From Richelia sp. UBA3308 (GTDB lineage: Bacteria; Cyanobacteriota; Cyanobacteriia; Cyanobacteriales; Nostocaceae), in assembly GCA_002361335.1 (NCBI GenBank), contig DESS01000288.1, positions 22,389 through 56,463 on the forward strand: a stretch of DNA of 34,075 bases, given 5' to 3'. Made by a program: the position numbers and the translations under genes. The notes under the pieces are model-generated. The model made no database searches, was not told the origin of the DNA, and saw only the letters and a program-made list of their open reading frames with translations. Positions 8,350-15,982 of the stretch are shown here, piece after piece (within the stretch, counting starts at the first letter, position 1; each line of letters opens with the position of its first letter).

Positions 8350-8500
8350 AAAAGGGGTAAGAATTTTAGCTTTTAAATAATATTTCTAAATATACAACTT
8401 AAATGCGTAGCAGCTTACTTAGAAAGTAAATTATTTTTTTGTACCAAAAATTTTGGAGACGTAGCATTACTACGTCTATATATTAATTATTCAACAAAAA

Positions 8501-9589
8501 CTATGCTGAAGGTTTGCGAGCAATTAAATATTTGCTCACGTGGTGAACCTGGATTTCAATATTTTCAAAACCAGCAGTTTCTAAGCGCTCCACTAAGTTA
8601 TCAGTGATGTAATTTCTATAATAAGGTTCGTGGTAAGTTTCATGGAAGTTATCCAACATCGGTTCAAATTCAGGTAAATCGCTCAATTGAATTGAATCAC
8701 AAATGATAAAAATTCCACCTGGTTTTGTGACTCGAAACGCTTCATTCATTATCCGCTGACGTACTGTTGCTGGTAATTCATGAAATAAAAAAACGCAAGT
8801 TGTAGCATGAAAATAGTCATCCAAATAAGGTAACTCTTCAGCATTTGCTTGCAATAATTGCGGTAATTCTCCAGGAATTTCCGACAGTAGTTGATTTGCT
8901 TTGCGTAAATAAGTTGGTGATAAGTCCGTACCAAACAACGATGCTTGGGGTAAGGTTGCTCGAATCATTTTTAAAGTGCGACCGGTACCACAAGCTATAT
9001 CTAAAACACGTTGTTGAGTTGCTGGTACTGTTTCAAATACTTTTAAACCTTCCTTTAATGGAGCTAAAATTCTGCGACGCATTGCATCAGCACAACCATT
9101 AAAGAGAATTTCCACCTGTAAATCGTACAAGTTCGCTGAAAATTCACTCAAATAACCATCAGTTTGATAATGATAATTCCGCACATAATATTTCGGATAA
9201 TTTTTAGTATCTACATCTGCAGAAAAATCTTGATGTTTTTTATATTTGGCTCGCTCCCACGTTTGAGCAAAATCCATACATAATTGTGGGTAATAAATAA
9301 AAAAATCTTGCCAAGGATTATCAAATAGTAGACTTTTAGGATAAACTCCTTTCTCTGCATCTTCCCAGTCAGTTTCTAATAAATTATTTAAAAACTCTTG
9401 GAGTTTAACAATTAACTCTGGTGGAAGCGGTGTTGTTTTATTTTCTACTGGGGAAAAAATTTTCATCAACTCTGTGCTGAGAGTTTTATGAGCTAAACCA
9501 AAAATACTTTTACTCTGTTGAAAGGTTTGGTAAGTAAATTTTGTTAAAGTGTCTGGCATTGGTACTATAATTTGTGCTATGTTTGCCAC
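8501..9589 (-). CDS. Class I SAM-dependent methyltransferase
   Basis: A 362-residue protein. Residues about 1-190 form an N-terminal region that I do not recognise, rich in aromatic residues. The Rossmann methyltransferase domain starts at motif I VLDIACGTGRTLKMI (195-209), followed by the acidic FGTDLSPTYL, the NAEELPYLDDYFHA motif (motif II/III region) and the post-motif VTKPGGIFIICDS. This is a Methyltransf_11/25-type fold. Homologues with long N-terminal parts occur widely in cyanobacteria. The substrate cannot be read from the sequence; small molecules, lipids or quinone-like compounds are all possible. It stands alone, with spacers of over 300 bases on both sides, and is not obviously part of the tetrapyrrole cluster. 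Confidence 0.85.
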   Translation of the reverse strand: MANIAQIIVPMPDTLTKFTYQTFQQSKSIFGLAHKTLSTELMKIFSPVENKTTPLPPELIVKLQEFLNNLLETDWEDAEKGVYPKSLLFDNPWQDFFIYYPQLCMDFAQTWERAKYKKHQDFSADVDTKNYPKYYVRNYHYQTDGYLSEFSANLYDLQVEILFNGCADAMRRRILAPLKEGLKVFETVPATQQRVLDIACGTGRTLKMIRATLPQASLFGTDLSPTYLRKANQLLSEIPGELPQLLQANAEELPYLDDYFHATTCVFLFHELPATVRQRIMNEAFRVTKPGGIFIICDSIQLSDLPEFEPMLDNFHETYHEPYYRNYITDNLVERLETAGFENIEIQVHHVSKYLIARKPSA

Positions 9590-9733
9590 TTATTTTACGT
9601 CGAAACTTACACAAGCGGCAGATTGCAATATGCTAAACATCACTCTTCAGGCTATCGCTATTTTATAGTCTTTTTGTACTAATTGAAATTTTCCGATCAA
9701 CTAAATCGCTCTGAGGCTGGAAATACACTTGCT

Positions 9734-9769
9734 AAACCCAGCTCTGTGGGCTGAATTGAGCGCATTTTT
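9734..9769. repeat. Dispersed hairpin repeat, copy 2
   Basis: A relative of 6326-6361 (29 of 36 positions). It has aaaccca, a gtggg arm and the conserved gcgcat tail. It lies about 105 bases upstream of the NtcA box of gifA, between the methyltransferase gene and gifA. Confidence 0.55.
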
Positions 9770-9839
9770 CTGGGGAAATACTGCGAATTTATTTGTTATA
9801 TATCTTTACATTATTTTTAAGATTTTTTTAAGATGAATG

Positions 9840-9853
9840 GTAGTGATTGTTAC
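9840..9853. promoter_or_regulatory. NtcA box upstream of gifA
   Basis: GTA-N8-TAC (gtagtgattgttac) matches the NtcA consensus exactly. A -10-like TATAAT lies at 9865-9870, only 11 bases downstream, closer than the roughly 22 bases typical of NtcA-activated promoters. NtcA bound here would cover the -35 region. That fits the known NtcA repression of gif genes in other cyanobacteria. The repression model is inference from this spacing. Confidence 0.75.
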
Positions 9854-9931
9854 AGATTTTTTAATATAATTGTATTAATAAGCAATAAGCTTACTACATA
9901 TTAATTAAAGATAAAGATAAGGAGCGCAAAA

Positions 9932-10135
9932 GTGATGACTACTCAAGAAAAAGCGCGGGCTTTGATGCAACGTCATTATCAAGCAATTAAAAATCGTCAA
10001 CAGTCAATGCTCGGACGTACTGGAGAAGAACTTGGTCTTCCCGGAGAAATATCTCATTACTGGAATCCAATTCAAGGAAAAATTAATCCCAGTGCTTGGA
10101 AAAGTTACGATCGCAGCAATGTGACAATGAGCTAA
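9932..10135 (+). CDS. gifA: Glutamine synthetase inactivating factor IF7
   Basis: A 67-residue basic protein (66 if the ATG at 9935 is used instead of the GTG at 9932). The sequence EKARALMQRHYQAIKNRQQS and the ending SYDRSNVTMS match my memory of IF7/GifA (ARALMMRHHQFIKNRQQSML, YDRSNASLS in the Synechocystis protein). IF7 is a small, intrinsically disordered inhibitor that binds glutamine synthetase type I and switches it off when ammonium is plentiful. AAGGAG lies 7 bases before the GTG and 10 before the ATG. It converges with glnA, its target, as I remember for Anabaena. An NtcA box sits about 80 bases upstream. It has no second family member (gifB) in the window. Confidence 0.88.
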   Translation: MMTTQEKARALMQRHYQAIKNRQQSMLGRTGEELGLPGEISHYWNPIQGKINPSAWKSYDRSNVTMS

Positions 10136-10137
10136 TT

Positions 10138-10188
10138 GAATGGCCGAATGGCCGAATGGCCGAATGGCCGAATGGCCGAATGGCCGAA
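10138..10188. repeat. Tandem repeat, six copies of an 8-base unit
   Basis: Six perfect copies of tggccgaa (10141-10188) preceded by a partial gaa. The array begins just after the gifA stop codon, between the convergent gifA and glnA genes. It may reach into the gifA mRNA 3' end. Copy number in such arrays usually varies between strains. Confidence 0.95.
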
Positions 10189-10224
10189 TTCTCCCCATGT
10201 CCCTTCTCTTCCCTAAAAAACACC

Positions 10225-10252
10225 AAAAAAAGCCACCTCTCGATGGGTGGCT
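10225..10252 (-). terminator. Rho-independent terminator of glnA
   Basis: On the minus strand, AGCCACC (10252-10246) pairs with GGTGGCT (10237-10231) around an 8-base loop, followed by TTTTTT (10230-10225). It lies 57 bases after the glnA stop codon. Confidence 0.85.
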
Positions 10253-10309
10253 TAGCTAATGGTAAAAATAGCGTGGATTCACTGAACTGCTCTACAAAAT
10301 CAACTGAGA

Positions 10310-11725
10310 TTAACAGTCGTAATAAAGAGAAAATTCGTAGGGATGAGGACGCAAACGCAAGGGGTTAACTTCAGTGTCTAACTTGTAGGAAATCCAGTTC
10401 TCAATGAAGTCTTCGGTAAATACACCACCTTCTGTTAAGAAATCATGGTCTTTCTCAAGAGCTTCTAATGCCAAATCCAAAGAACCAGGTGTAGAAGGAA
10501 CTTCGGCTAATTCTTCTGGAGAAAGCTCGTAGATGTTCTTATCTAAAGGTGCGCCGGGGTCAATTTTATTTTTAATACCATCTAAACCAGCACAAAGCAT
10601 TGCAGCGAAGGCTAGATAGGGGTTACAAGTCGCATCCGGACAGCGGAATTCCAAACGCTTGGCTTTGGGGTTGTCGCCAGAAAGAGGAATACGCACGGAA
10701 GCGGAACGGTTTCCTTGGGAGTAAGCCAAGTTAACTGGTGCTTCGTAACCGGGTACCAAACGCTTGTAAGAGTTGGTGCTGGGGTTGGTAAACGCTAACA
10801 GTGCTGGAGCGTGCTTAAGGATTCCACCAATGTAGTGAAGTCCCATTTCACTGAAACCGGCGTATTTATCACCTGCAAATAAAGGCTGGCCGTCTTTCCA
10901 GATGGATTGGTGGGTGTGCATACCGGAGCCGTTATCTTGGAATACGGGCTTGGGCATGAAGGTAACTGATTTACCGTATTTCTTAGCTACGTTCTTAATA
11001 ACGTACTTGTAAGCCATCAACCAATCAGCAGCTTCGATTAGCTTACCAAAACGGAAGCCCAATTCGCACTGACCACCGGTCGCAACTTCGTGGTGATGTT
11101 TCTCAATGGGAACGCCGCATTTTTTCATTGTCAGCAGCATTTCCGTCCGCATATCTTGGGAGGTATCAGTTGGAGAAACTGGGAAGTAACCTCCTTTATA
11201 ATCTGGCTTATAACCGAGGTTGGGGCCTTCTTCTTTACCGGAATTCCAACGGCCTTCTACGGAATCTACGTAGTAATAACCTGCGTTCTGGGTTTGGTCA
11301 AAGCGAACATCGTCGAAAATGAAGAATTCAGCTTCTGGACCAAAAAATGCTGTATCACCAACACCAAGTGAATTTAAATAATCAATCGCTTTCTGGGCAA
11401 TTACCCGAGGACAGCGGTTATACCATTCACCTGTACGGGGTTCTTTAATACTACATATAATGCTGAGGGTAGGTTCTTCCATGAAAGGGTCGATCCAGGC
11501 AGTATCTGGATCTAATACCATTGCCATATCTGACTCGTTAATGGCTTTCCAACCCCTAATGCTGGAACCGTCGAATGGTACACCATCTGTAAAGGAACTT
11601 TCATCGATTTGGTCTTGGAACATTGTTAAATGCTGCCAAATCCCTGGCATATCGATGAATTTCAGATCGATCATCTGAATTTTTTGGTCTTGAATCATTT
11701 TCAAGACTTCTTTTGGGGTTGTCAT
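10310..11725 (-). CDS. glnA: Glutamine synthetase type I
   Basis: A 471-residue protein, full length for GSI-beta. It makes glutamine from glutamate, ammonia and ATP, the entry step of nitrogen assimilation, and acts in the cytoplasm as a dodecamer. The beta-grasp domain is at about 1-100 (IDLKFIDMPGIWQHLTMFQD, FDGSSIRGW). The catalytic domain carries GPEAEFFIF, the KKCGVPIEKHHHEVATGGQC segment, the ATP-binding KPVFQDNGSGMHTHQSIW, the glutamate-binding NPSTNSYKRLVPGYEAP, and the RIPLSGDNPKAKRLEFRCPD motif. The C-terminal RPHPYEFSLYYDC is present; the adenylylation-type loop is not of the enterobacterial kind, as expected where control is by inhibitor proteins (gifA, convergent). It is preceded by an NtcA-type promoter and followed by a clear terminator. 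Confidence 0.98.
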   Translation of the reverse strand: MTTPKEVLKMIQDQKIQMIDLKFIDMPGIWQHLTMFQDQIDESSFTDGVPFDGSSIRGWKAINESDMAMVLDPDTAWIDPFMEEPTLSIICSIKEPRTGEWYNRCPRVIAQKAIDYLNSLGVGDTAFFGPEAEFFIFDDVRFDQTQNAGYYYVDSVEGRWNSGKEEGPNLGYKPDYKGGYFPVSPTDTSQDMRTEMLLTMKKCGVPIEKHHHEVATGGQCELGFRFGKLIEAADWLMAYKYVIKNVAKKYGKSVTFMPKPVFQDNGSGMHTHQSIWKDGQPLFAGDKYAGFSEMGLHYIGGILKHAPALLAFTNPSTNSYKRLVPGYEAPVNLAYSQGNRSASVRIPLSGDNPKAKRLEFRCPDATCNPYLAFAAMLCAGLDGIKNKIDPGAPLDKNIYELSPEELAEVPSTPGSLDLALEALEKDHDFLTEGGVFTEDFIENWISYKLDTEVNPLRLRPHPYEFSLYYDC

Positions 11726-11826
11726 GGTTACTCCTTATCTGCCGATACGCAATGGATGAAAACGGAAAAATTCAAAAAACTGTTGACCCTCAGAAGCTAG
11801 AACCACTTGTTGACACACCATGGAAT

Positions 11827-11868
11827 ATCCTAAATATAGGCTATCTGTAAAAATGTATCATTTGTTAC
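11827..11868 (-). promoter_or_regulatory. NtcA-activated promoter of glnA
   Basis: On the minus strand, an exact NtcA box GTA-N8-TAC (11868-11855) is followed after 22 bases by TAGGAT (11832-11827), which fits the TAN3T -10 element. The spacing is the standard one for NtcA-activated promoters. The transcript would have a leader of about 95 bases before the ATG at 11725. Other promoters may exist further upstream in the 362-base spacer shared with apcF, where I see no more signals. Confidence 0.85.
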
Positions 11869-12087
11869 AGAAAATCACTTCTAAAGGTAATGTTAACCTT
11901 TTACTAAATCATCTACACAAAAATAAAAGTTCATCTTATGAGGGTCAACTTTGGCATAGAATCCTTAAGTAGTATGGATTGCTTTTGTGCCAAATCTTGG
12001 CTAGGTTAACACAAAATTCGTTTTTTGGTGTACCTTGGGCCAAATTAATATCAAATCTTACTTAGGAATGATTGGGAGATAATAAAA

Positions 12088-12597
12088 ATGCAAGATGCCG
12101 TAACAAATTTAATTAAGAATTATGACGTTACCGGACGGTATTTTGATAGAAATGCAGTAGATTCGCTTAAATCTTATTTTGAAAGCGGTACCGCAAGAAT
12201 ACAAGCGGCTGCGGCGATTAATGCCAATGCAGCAGCACTTGTCAAGGGAGCCGCTATTAAGTTATTTGAAGAACTCCCCGAGTTGATTCGTCCCGGTGGA
12301 AACGCTTATACAACTCGTCGTTATGCAGCTTGTCTGCGGGACATGGATTACTATTTGCGTTACGCTACTTATGCTTTAGTTGCTGGTAGTATGGATGTAT
12401 TGGACGAGCGTGTATTGCAAGGTTTGCGCGAAACTTATAATTCTTTAGGGGTACCCATTGCTCCTACTGTCGCCGGTATTCAAATCATGAAAGACATGGT
12501 TAAAGAGCAAGTTGAATCTGCTGGTATTTCCGATACCAGTTTTGTTGACGAACCCTTTGACTATATGAGCAAAGAGTTGAGCGAGACCGATATTTAA
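12088..12597 (+). CDS. apcF: Allophycocyanin beta-18 subunit
   Basis: A 169-residue phycobiliprotein of the phycobilisome core. The beginning MQDAVTNLIKNYDVTGRYFD and the insert KLFEELPELIRPGG distinguish it from ApcB (161 residues) and match ApcF. Cys82 in RRYAACLRDMDYYLR is the phycocyanobilin attachment site. Asn72 in RPGGNAY is the residue that is usually methylated in beta subunits. The tail EPFDYMSKELSE is typical. ApcF partners ApcE in the core trimer that passes energy to photosystem II. A GGGAG ribosome site precedes the ATG. It is divergent from glnA, a neighbourhood I remember from Anabaena sp. PCC 7120. Confidence 0.96.
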   Translation: MQDAVTNLIKNYDVTGRYFDRNAVDSLKSYFESGTARIQAAAAINANAAALVKGAAIKLFEELPELIRPGGNAYTTRRYAACLRDMDYYLRYATYALVAGSMDVLDERVLQGLRETYNSLGVPIAPTVAGIQIMKDMVKEQVESAGISDTSFVDEPFDYMSKELSETDI

Positions 12598-12607
12598 TTA
12601 ACATGGG

Positions 12608-12740
12608 AATAGGGCATGGGGAATGGGGCATGGGGAAGTTAGGAGTTTTGAATTATAACTTTAAACTCAAAACTTAAAGTTATAATTCATATTTATCCAA
12701 TGCCCAATGCCCTTTCGGCCCAATGCCCTTTCGGCCCAAT
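12608..12740. repeat. MITE-like palindromic region with perfect 15-bp stem
   Basis: Between apcF and tlyA. The core is a perfect 15-bp inverted repeat (12650-12664 and 12674-12688) around a 9-base loop. On its left are gggcatgggg repeats; on its right are inverted partners (ccaatgccc) and two copies of a 16-base unit, ccctttcggcccaatg (about 12709-12740). The nested inverted layout suggests a small foldback element or repeat cluster. No T tract follows the stem, so termination is not obvious. Confidence 0.7.
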
Positions 12741-12745
12741 TATCA

Positions 12746-13654
12746 ATGAAACAAAGACTTGATATTCTATTGGTAGAAAAAGGTTTGTGCAACTCTCGTC
12801 AGCAAGCACAGCGTTTAATTCAGGCTGGTGAGGTGTTGGTTAACGATACCCTTGTGGATAAGGCGGGAACGGATGTTGATGTAGCGGCCCAAATTAGGGT
12901 TAAGCAGAAGTCGCGTTTTGTTTCTCGTGGTGGCGAAAAGTTAGCTAAGGCTTTGGATAATTTTAATATTCCTGTGGAAAAACGTGTTTGTCTCGATGGC
13001 GGAATTTCTACAGGTGGGTTTACTGATTGTTTGTTACAGGCGGGGGCCAAGTTAGTTTACGGTATTGATGTTGGTTACGGGCAAGTTGATTGGCGTTTGC
13101 GAAATGATCCACGAGTGGTTTTACGGGAGCGTACTAATTTACGGTATTTAACCCCGGAAGATTTGTATGGAGAGAAGAGGAGAGGGAAAGAGGCTGAGAG
13201 GGAGAGAGGCAGAGATGGGGAAAAAGAAACAAATTTACCTCCCCTATCTAAGACAGGAGAGGTTTATGAAAATGTTTTTCCCGATTTGGCTGTAGTAGAT
13301 GTGTCGTTTATTTCTTTAACTAAGATTTTGCCTGCACTGTGGCGACTTCTGCAACCTCCTCGCGAAGCTTTGTTACTGGTGAAGCCACAGTTTGAGGTTG
13401 GGAAAAACCTAGTTGGGAAGAAAGGGGTTGTACGTAACCCGAATGACCAAGCTAATGCGATTTTTCAGGTTTTGCAAACCGCGATCGAGTTAGGATGGTA
13501 TTATAAAGGTTTGACTTGGTCGCCTATTACTGGTCCTGCTGGAAATATCGAGTATCTTTTGTGGTTGGGATGTGAAAGCGAGACTATGCAGCTTGATTTA
13601 CCAGCCATCAAGGAAATAACTTTATTAGCTGCTAATAATTTAAAGCAACATTAG
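12746..13654 (+). CDS. tlyA: TlyA-family (S4/FtsJ) rRNA 2'-O-methyltransferase
   Basis: A 302-residue protein with the TlyA order: an N-terminal S4 RNA-binding domain (LDILLVEKGLCNSRQQAQRL to LVNDTLVDKAG) and then an FtsJ-like methyltransferase domain with RFVSRGGEKLAKAL, motif I VCLDGGISTGGFTD (81-94) and AVVDVSFISLTKILPAL. TlyA proteins methylate ribosomal RNA; many are annotated hemolysin A. The start at 12746 is chosen because the family begins MKQRLDILLVEKG; the frame upstream to 12707 is only repeat DNA. Residues about 142-175 are an in-frame insertion made of Glu, Arg, Lys and Gly (GEKRRGKEAERERGRDGEKE and so on) coded by purine-rich DNA, which explains a length above the usual 270. 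It falls in a surface loop between two conserved motifs. Confidence 0.9.
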   Translation: MKQRLDILLVEKGLCNSRQQAQRLIQAGEVLVNDTLVDKAGTDVDVAAQIRVKQKSRFVSRGGEKLAKALDNFNIPVEKRVCLDGGISTGGFTDCLLQAGAKLVYGIDVGYGQVDWRLRNDPRVVLRERTNLRYLTPEDLYGEKRRGKEAERERGRDGEKETNLPPLSKTGEVYENVFPDLAVVDVSFISLTKILPALWRLLQPPREALLLVKPQFEVGKNLVGKKGVVRNPNDQANAIFQVLQTAIELGWYYKGLTWSPITGPAGNIEYLLWLGCESETMQLDLPAIKEITLLAANNLKQH

Positions 13655-13768
13655 ATAAAACTTTTACGCTTATGCCATACAAGGGAATTCTGCTGTTTGT
13701 GGATGGCGATCGGCTACGGTTCTAATTGATGATTACCTGTAAAAAACACAAAATTGCTGACAAATGTT

Positions 13769-13800
13769 GAAAAAAAACTCCTTACAAGAAAAGAGGGGTT
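13769..13800 (-). terminator. Probable terminator of the MFS gene
   Basis: AACCCCT (13800-13794) and AGGAGTT (13782-13776), read on the minus strand, form a stem with one mismatch, followed by a T-rich tract. It starts two bases after the MFS stop codon, between convergent genes. On the plus strand the same stem pairs fully with a U-G wobble, so it may act on both, but no T tract is present on that side. Confidence 0.45.
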
Positions 13801-13802
13801 AT

Positions 13803-15005
13803 TTAGAAAGCAGCAAGGACTGCGGCAATAACTAGCCAAACCGCTCCAGTCCAGTAGGGAGCATTTGCCCCAAAGTAGTCGAAGGTAAAACCTGCCCAAA
13901 CTGGACCAACTATGAGTGCTACATTACTGAGTGATTGGGTTGCTCCTAGTATAGAGCCTTGCTGTTGCGGGGAAACTTGTTTCGAGATAATACTAGTCAA
14001 TGTCGGCATAATAATACCGACTCCAACAGCTATTAGAGTTATCACTGGGTAAAGCGTCCAAGCTTCTGGAGCCAAAGCAAGACCTACATACCCCAGCGTC
14101 ATCAATCCCAGACCAACTAAGATCAACCGTTGCTCGCTGAATCGCTTTACTAGCAAACCAGTAATTACTCCCTGCATCAAGCCAGAAACTACACCAATGC
14201 AGGCAAAAATTACTCCGTTTTGCTGTGGTCCTAAGCCAAAGCGAACAAAGGTAAAAAGCGCAAAATTTGTGGTGAGTGCACTGAAGGCAAAATTTTGAGC
14301 AAAGTTTACTAGAAGAAATCGACGCAGGGTTGGACGACGGAGTGCATCCCCAACCTGCTTTAAGGGATTTAGTTTCTTCAAGCTGATTGGTTTTCGTTGC
14401 CGTCGTTCTGGTGGGAGCGACTCTGGTAAAACGAAGAATCCAAAGCCCGCATTGAGCAGCGACATAACTCCCGACACAAATGCAGGGGTTTGCAAGCTGA
14501 TTTGACTAAGCCAGCCACCTAATGCTGGACCTATAATAAATCCCAATCCGAAGGCAGCACCAATTAGTCCAAAATTCTTGGCTCGGTCTTTGGGGGAGCT
14601 AATATCCGCAATATAGGCTTGAGCAATTGAGATATTCCCTCCAGTGAAGCCATCAAATAGTCGAGCGGCAAAGAGTAACCAGAGACTGTTGGCAAACCCA
14701 AATAAGAAATCTCCTAAGCCTGTACCAATAACACAAATGAGTAAAACAGGTCGCCGTCCATAGCGATCGGATAGGATACCCAGTGCTGGACTGGCAATGA
14801 ACTGTGCAGCAGAATAGGACAAAGCCAATAGTCCGACAAAGATGGCATTTTGGTTGAACTGCCCAACGAAAAATGGAATCACTGGAATTAGGATTCCTAC
14901 ACCCAATAAATTCAAACAAACGGTAATGAAGATAAATGTTAATGCTTTTCGACTTAACATTGGTTGGTCTGTTACTAAGGGTTTTGATCGATGTTTTTGC
15001 AGCAT
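13803..15005 (-). CDS. MFS efflux transporter, DHA1/TetA-like
   Basis: A 400-residue inner-membrane protein with about 12 hydrophobic helices and the major facilitator motif A, GILSDRYGRRPVLL, between helices 2 and 3. The helix-5 motif GAAFGLGFIIGPALGGWLS (motif C) marks drug:proton antiporters. It resembles tetracycline-type TetA exporters. The loop after helix 6 (LPPERRQRKPISLKKLNPLK) is basic. The substrate is unknown. It is the last gene of the minus-strand run that starts with hemE and lies 223 bases after devA, so it may export the same product or confer self-protection. That link is by position only. Confidence 0.88.
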   Translation of the reverse strand: MLQKHRSKPLVTDQPMLSRKALTFIFITVCLNLLGVGILIPVIPFFVGQFNQNAIFVGLLALSYSAAQFIASPALGILSDRYGRRPVLLICVIGTGLGDFLFGFANSLWLLFAARLFDGFTGGNISIAQAYIADISSPKDRAKNFGLIGAAFGLGFIIGPALGGWLSQISLQTPAFVSGVMSLLNAGFGFFVLPESLPPERRQRKPISLKKLNPLKQVGDALRRPTLRRFLLVNFAQNFAFSALTTNFALFTFVRFGLGPQQNGVIFACIGVVSGLMQGVITGLLVKRFSEQRLILVGLGLMTLGYVGLALAPEAWTLYPVITLIAVGVGIIMPTLTSIISKQVSPQQQGSILGATQSLSNVALIVGPVWAGFTFDYFGANAPYWTGAVWLVIAAVLAAF

Positions 15006-15228
15006 AATTTAGTTAGTTATTAAAGGGGGGAAACAGTAGGTGGAAAATTTTGCTTCTACGGGATGGTCGGGATTATATAATCCTTACTAGACAAGATTTT
15101 GAGCTTAACAAGCGTGCCATTCATTTATACATTTAGAGGATGAAAATTGGAAAAATGGCAGGAGAATGCTTATAAATTGCATACCCAATTCACAAGAAAG
15201 TTGTAATTTAATTTGGCATCTAAGACAC

Positions 15229-15972
15229 TTACTGTGAAAGCAAACGACCATCTTCCATCTCAACAATGCCATCGGCAATATCTAAAATACGATTGTCGTG
15301 AGTCACCAGCAAGATAGTGCATCCTTGTTCTTTTGCTAAACGTTGCATAATTTCTACCACATCTCGACCCGATTTTTTATCCAGTGCTGCTGTTGGTTCG
15401 TCAGCTAAAATAATCTTGGGAGTAGCAACCAATGCGCGAGCGATCGCCACCCGTTGTTTTTGTCCTCCTGATAAATTATCCGGGTAGTAGTTGAGACGAT
15501 GTCCTAGCCCTAGGGCTTCTAATATCTGTGCTGAAGCAATTTGTCTTTTTTGGTGGGACATTTGTTCGTGCAACTCCAAAGACATTTGCACATTTTCTTG
15601 TGCTGTTAAACTCTCAAGTAAGTTATGAGCTTGGAAAATATAACCCATTTGTTGCCGTACTTGCAGTAAATTACCCTCAGAAGCACCGCAAAGTTCTTGT
15701 CCTAGGATTTGCAAGCTACCTTCTTGGGCAGAACGCAATCCACCAATTAAAGTTAATAAAGTAGTTTTCCCTGAACCAGATGGTCCTGTCATAATGATAA
15801 TTTCACCTGGGTTAATTGTTAAATTTATATTGAATAAAACCTGATTGCGTAGATTTCCTTTGCCAAAATAATGATTAAGATTACAGATTTGGATGGCAGG
15901 TTTTTTAGCTTCTATTTGGGATGAAAATGATTCAGAAATATTTAAACTTTGCATTTTATTCTTATCAACCAT
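15229..15972 (-). CDS. devA: DevA-type ABC transporter ATPase
   Basis: A 247-residue ATPase with Walker A GPSGSGKTTL, Q-loop near YIFQAHNLLESLTAQENV, signature LSGGQKQRVAIARAL, Walker B IILADEPTAALD and the switch His in LLVTHDNRI. It belongs to the MacB/LolD/DevA group, which energises export through a TolC-type channel with a membrane-fusion protein. DevBCA in Anabaena exports the heterocyst glycolipids; cyanobacteria have several paralogues with other substrates. I chose the ATG at 15972; a TTG at 15981, one base after the devC stop, is an alternative. It forms an operon with devC and devB. Its place in this cluster suggests export of the cluster product. Confidence 0.93.
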   Translation of the reverse strand: MVDKNKMQSLNISESFSSQIEAKKPAIQICNLNHYFGKGNLRNQVLFNINLTINPGEIIIMTGPSGSGKTTLLTLIGGLRSAQEGSLQILGQELCGASEGNLLQVRQQMGYIFQAHNLLESLTAQENVQMSLELHEQMSHQKRQIASAQILEALGLGHRLNYYPDNLSGGQKQRVAIARALVATPKIILADEPTAALDKKSGRDVVEIMQRLAKEQGCTILLVTHDNRILDIADGIVEMEDGRLLSQ

Positions 15973-15982
15973 TAATGCCAAT

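Larger units (their letters stand above)
7652..8500. other. AT-rich spacer with inverted and tandem repeats
   Basis: I see no supported gene. The RTX promoter must lie in its left part. Between 8188 and 8349 are three repeat structures: an inverted pair cccgcaact/agttgcggg (8188-8196 and 8273-8281), a perfect 13-bp hairpin (8292-8320) and a tandem 8-base repeat (8324-8349). A small reading frame at 7644-7853 overlaps the RTX start region and is unsupported. Confidence 0.5.

Noticed and set aside
9590..9931. Possible glutamine riboswitch upstream of gifA
   Set aside because: I looked for the glnA-RNA conserved core and did not find it; only the NtcA box and promoter-like sequence are present.
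10138..10188. CRISPR-like array
   Set aside because: The unit is 8 bases and contiguous, with no spacers; it is a simple tandem repeat.
10096..10368. Plus-strand frame spanning the tandem repeat after gifA
   Set aside because: It is formed by the repeat and the glnA terminator region, with no start signal or family.
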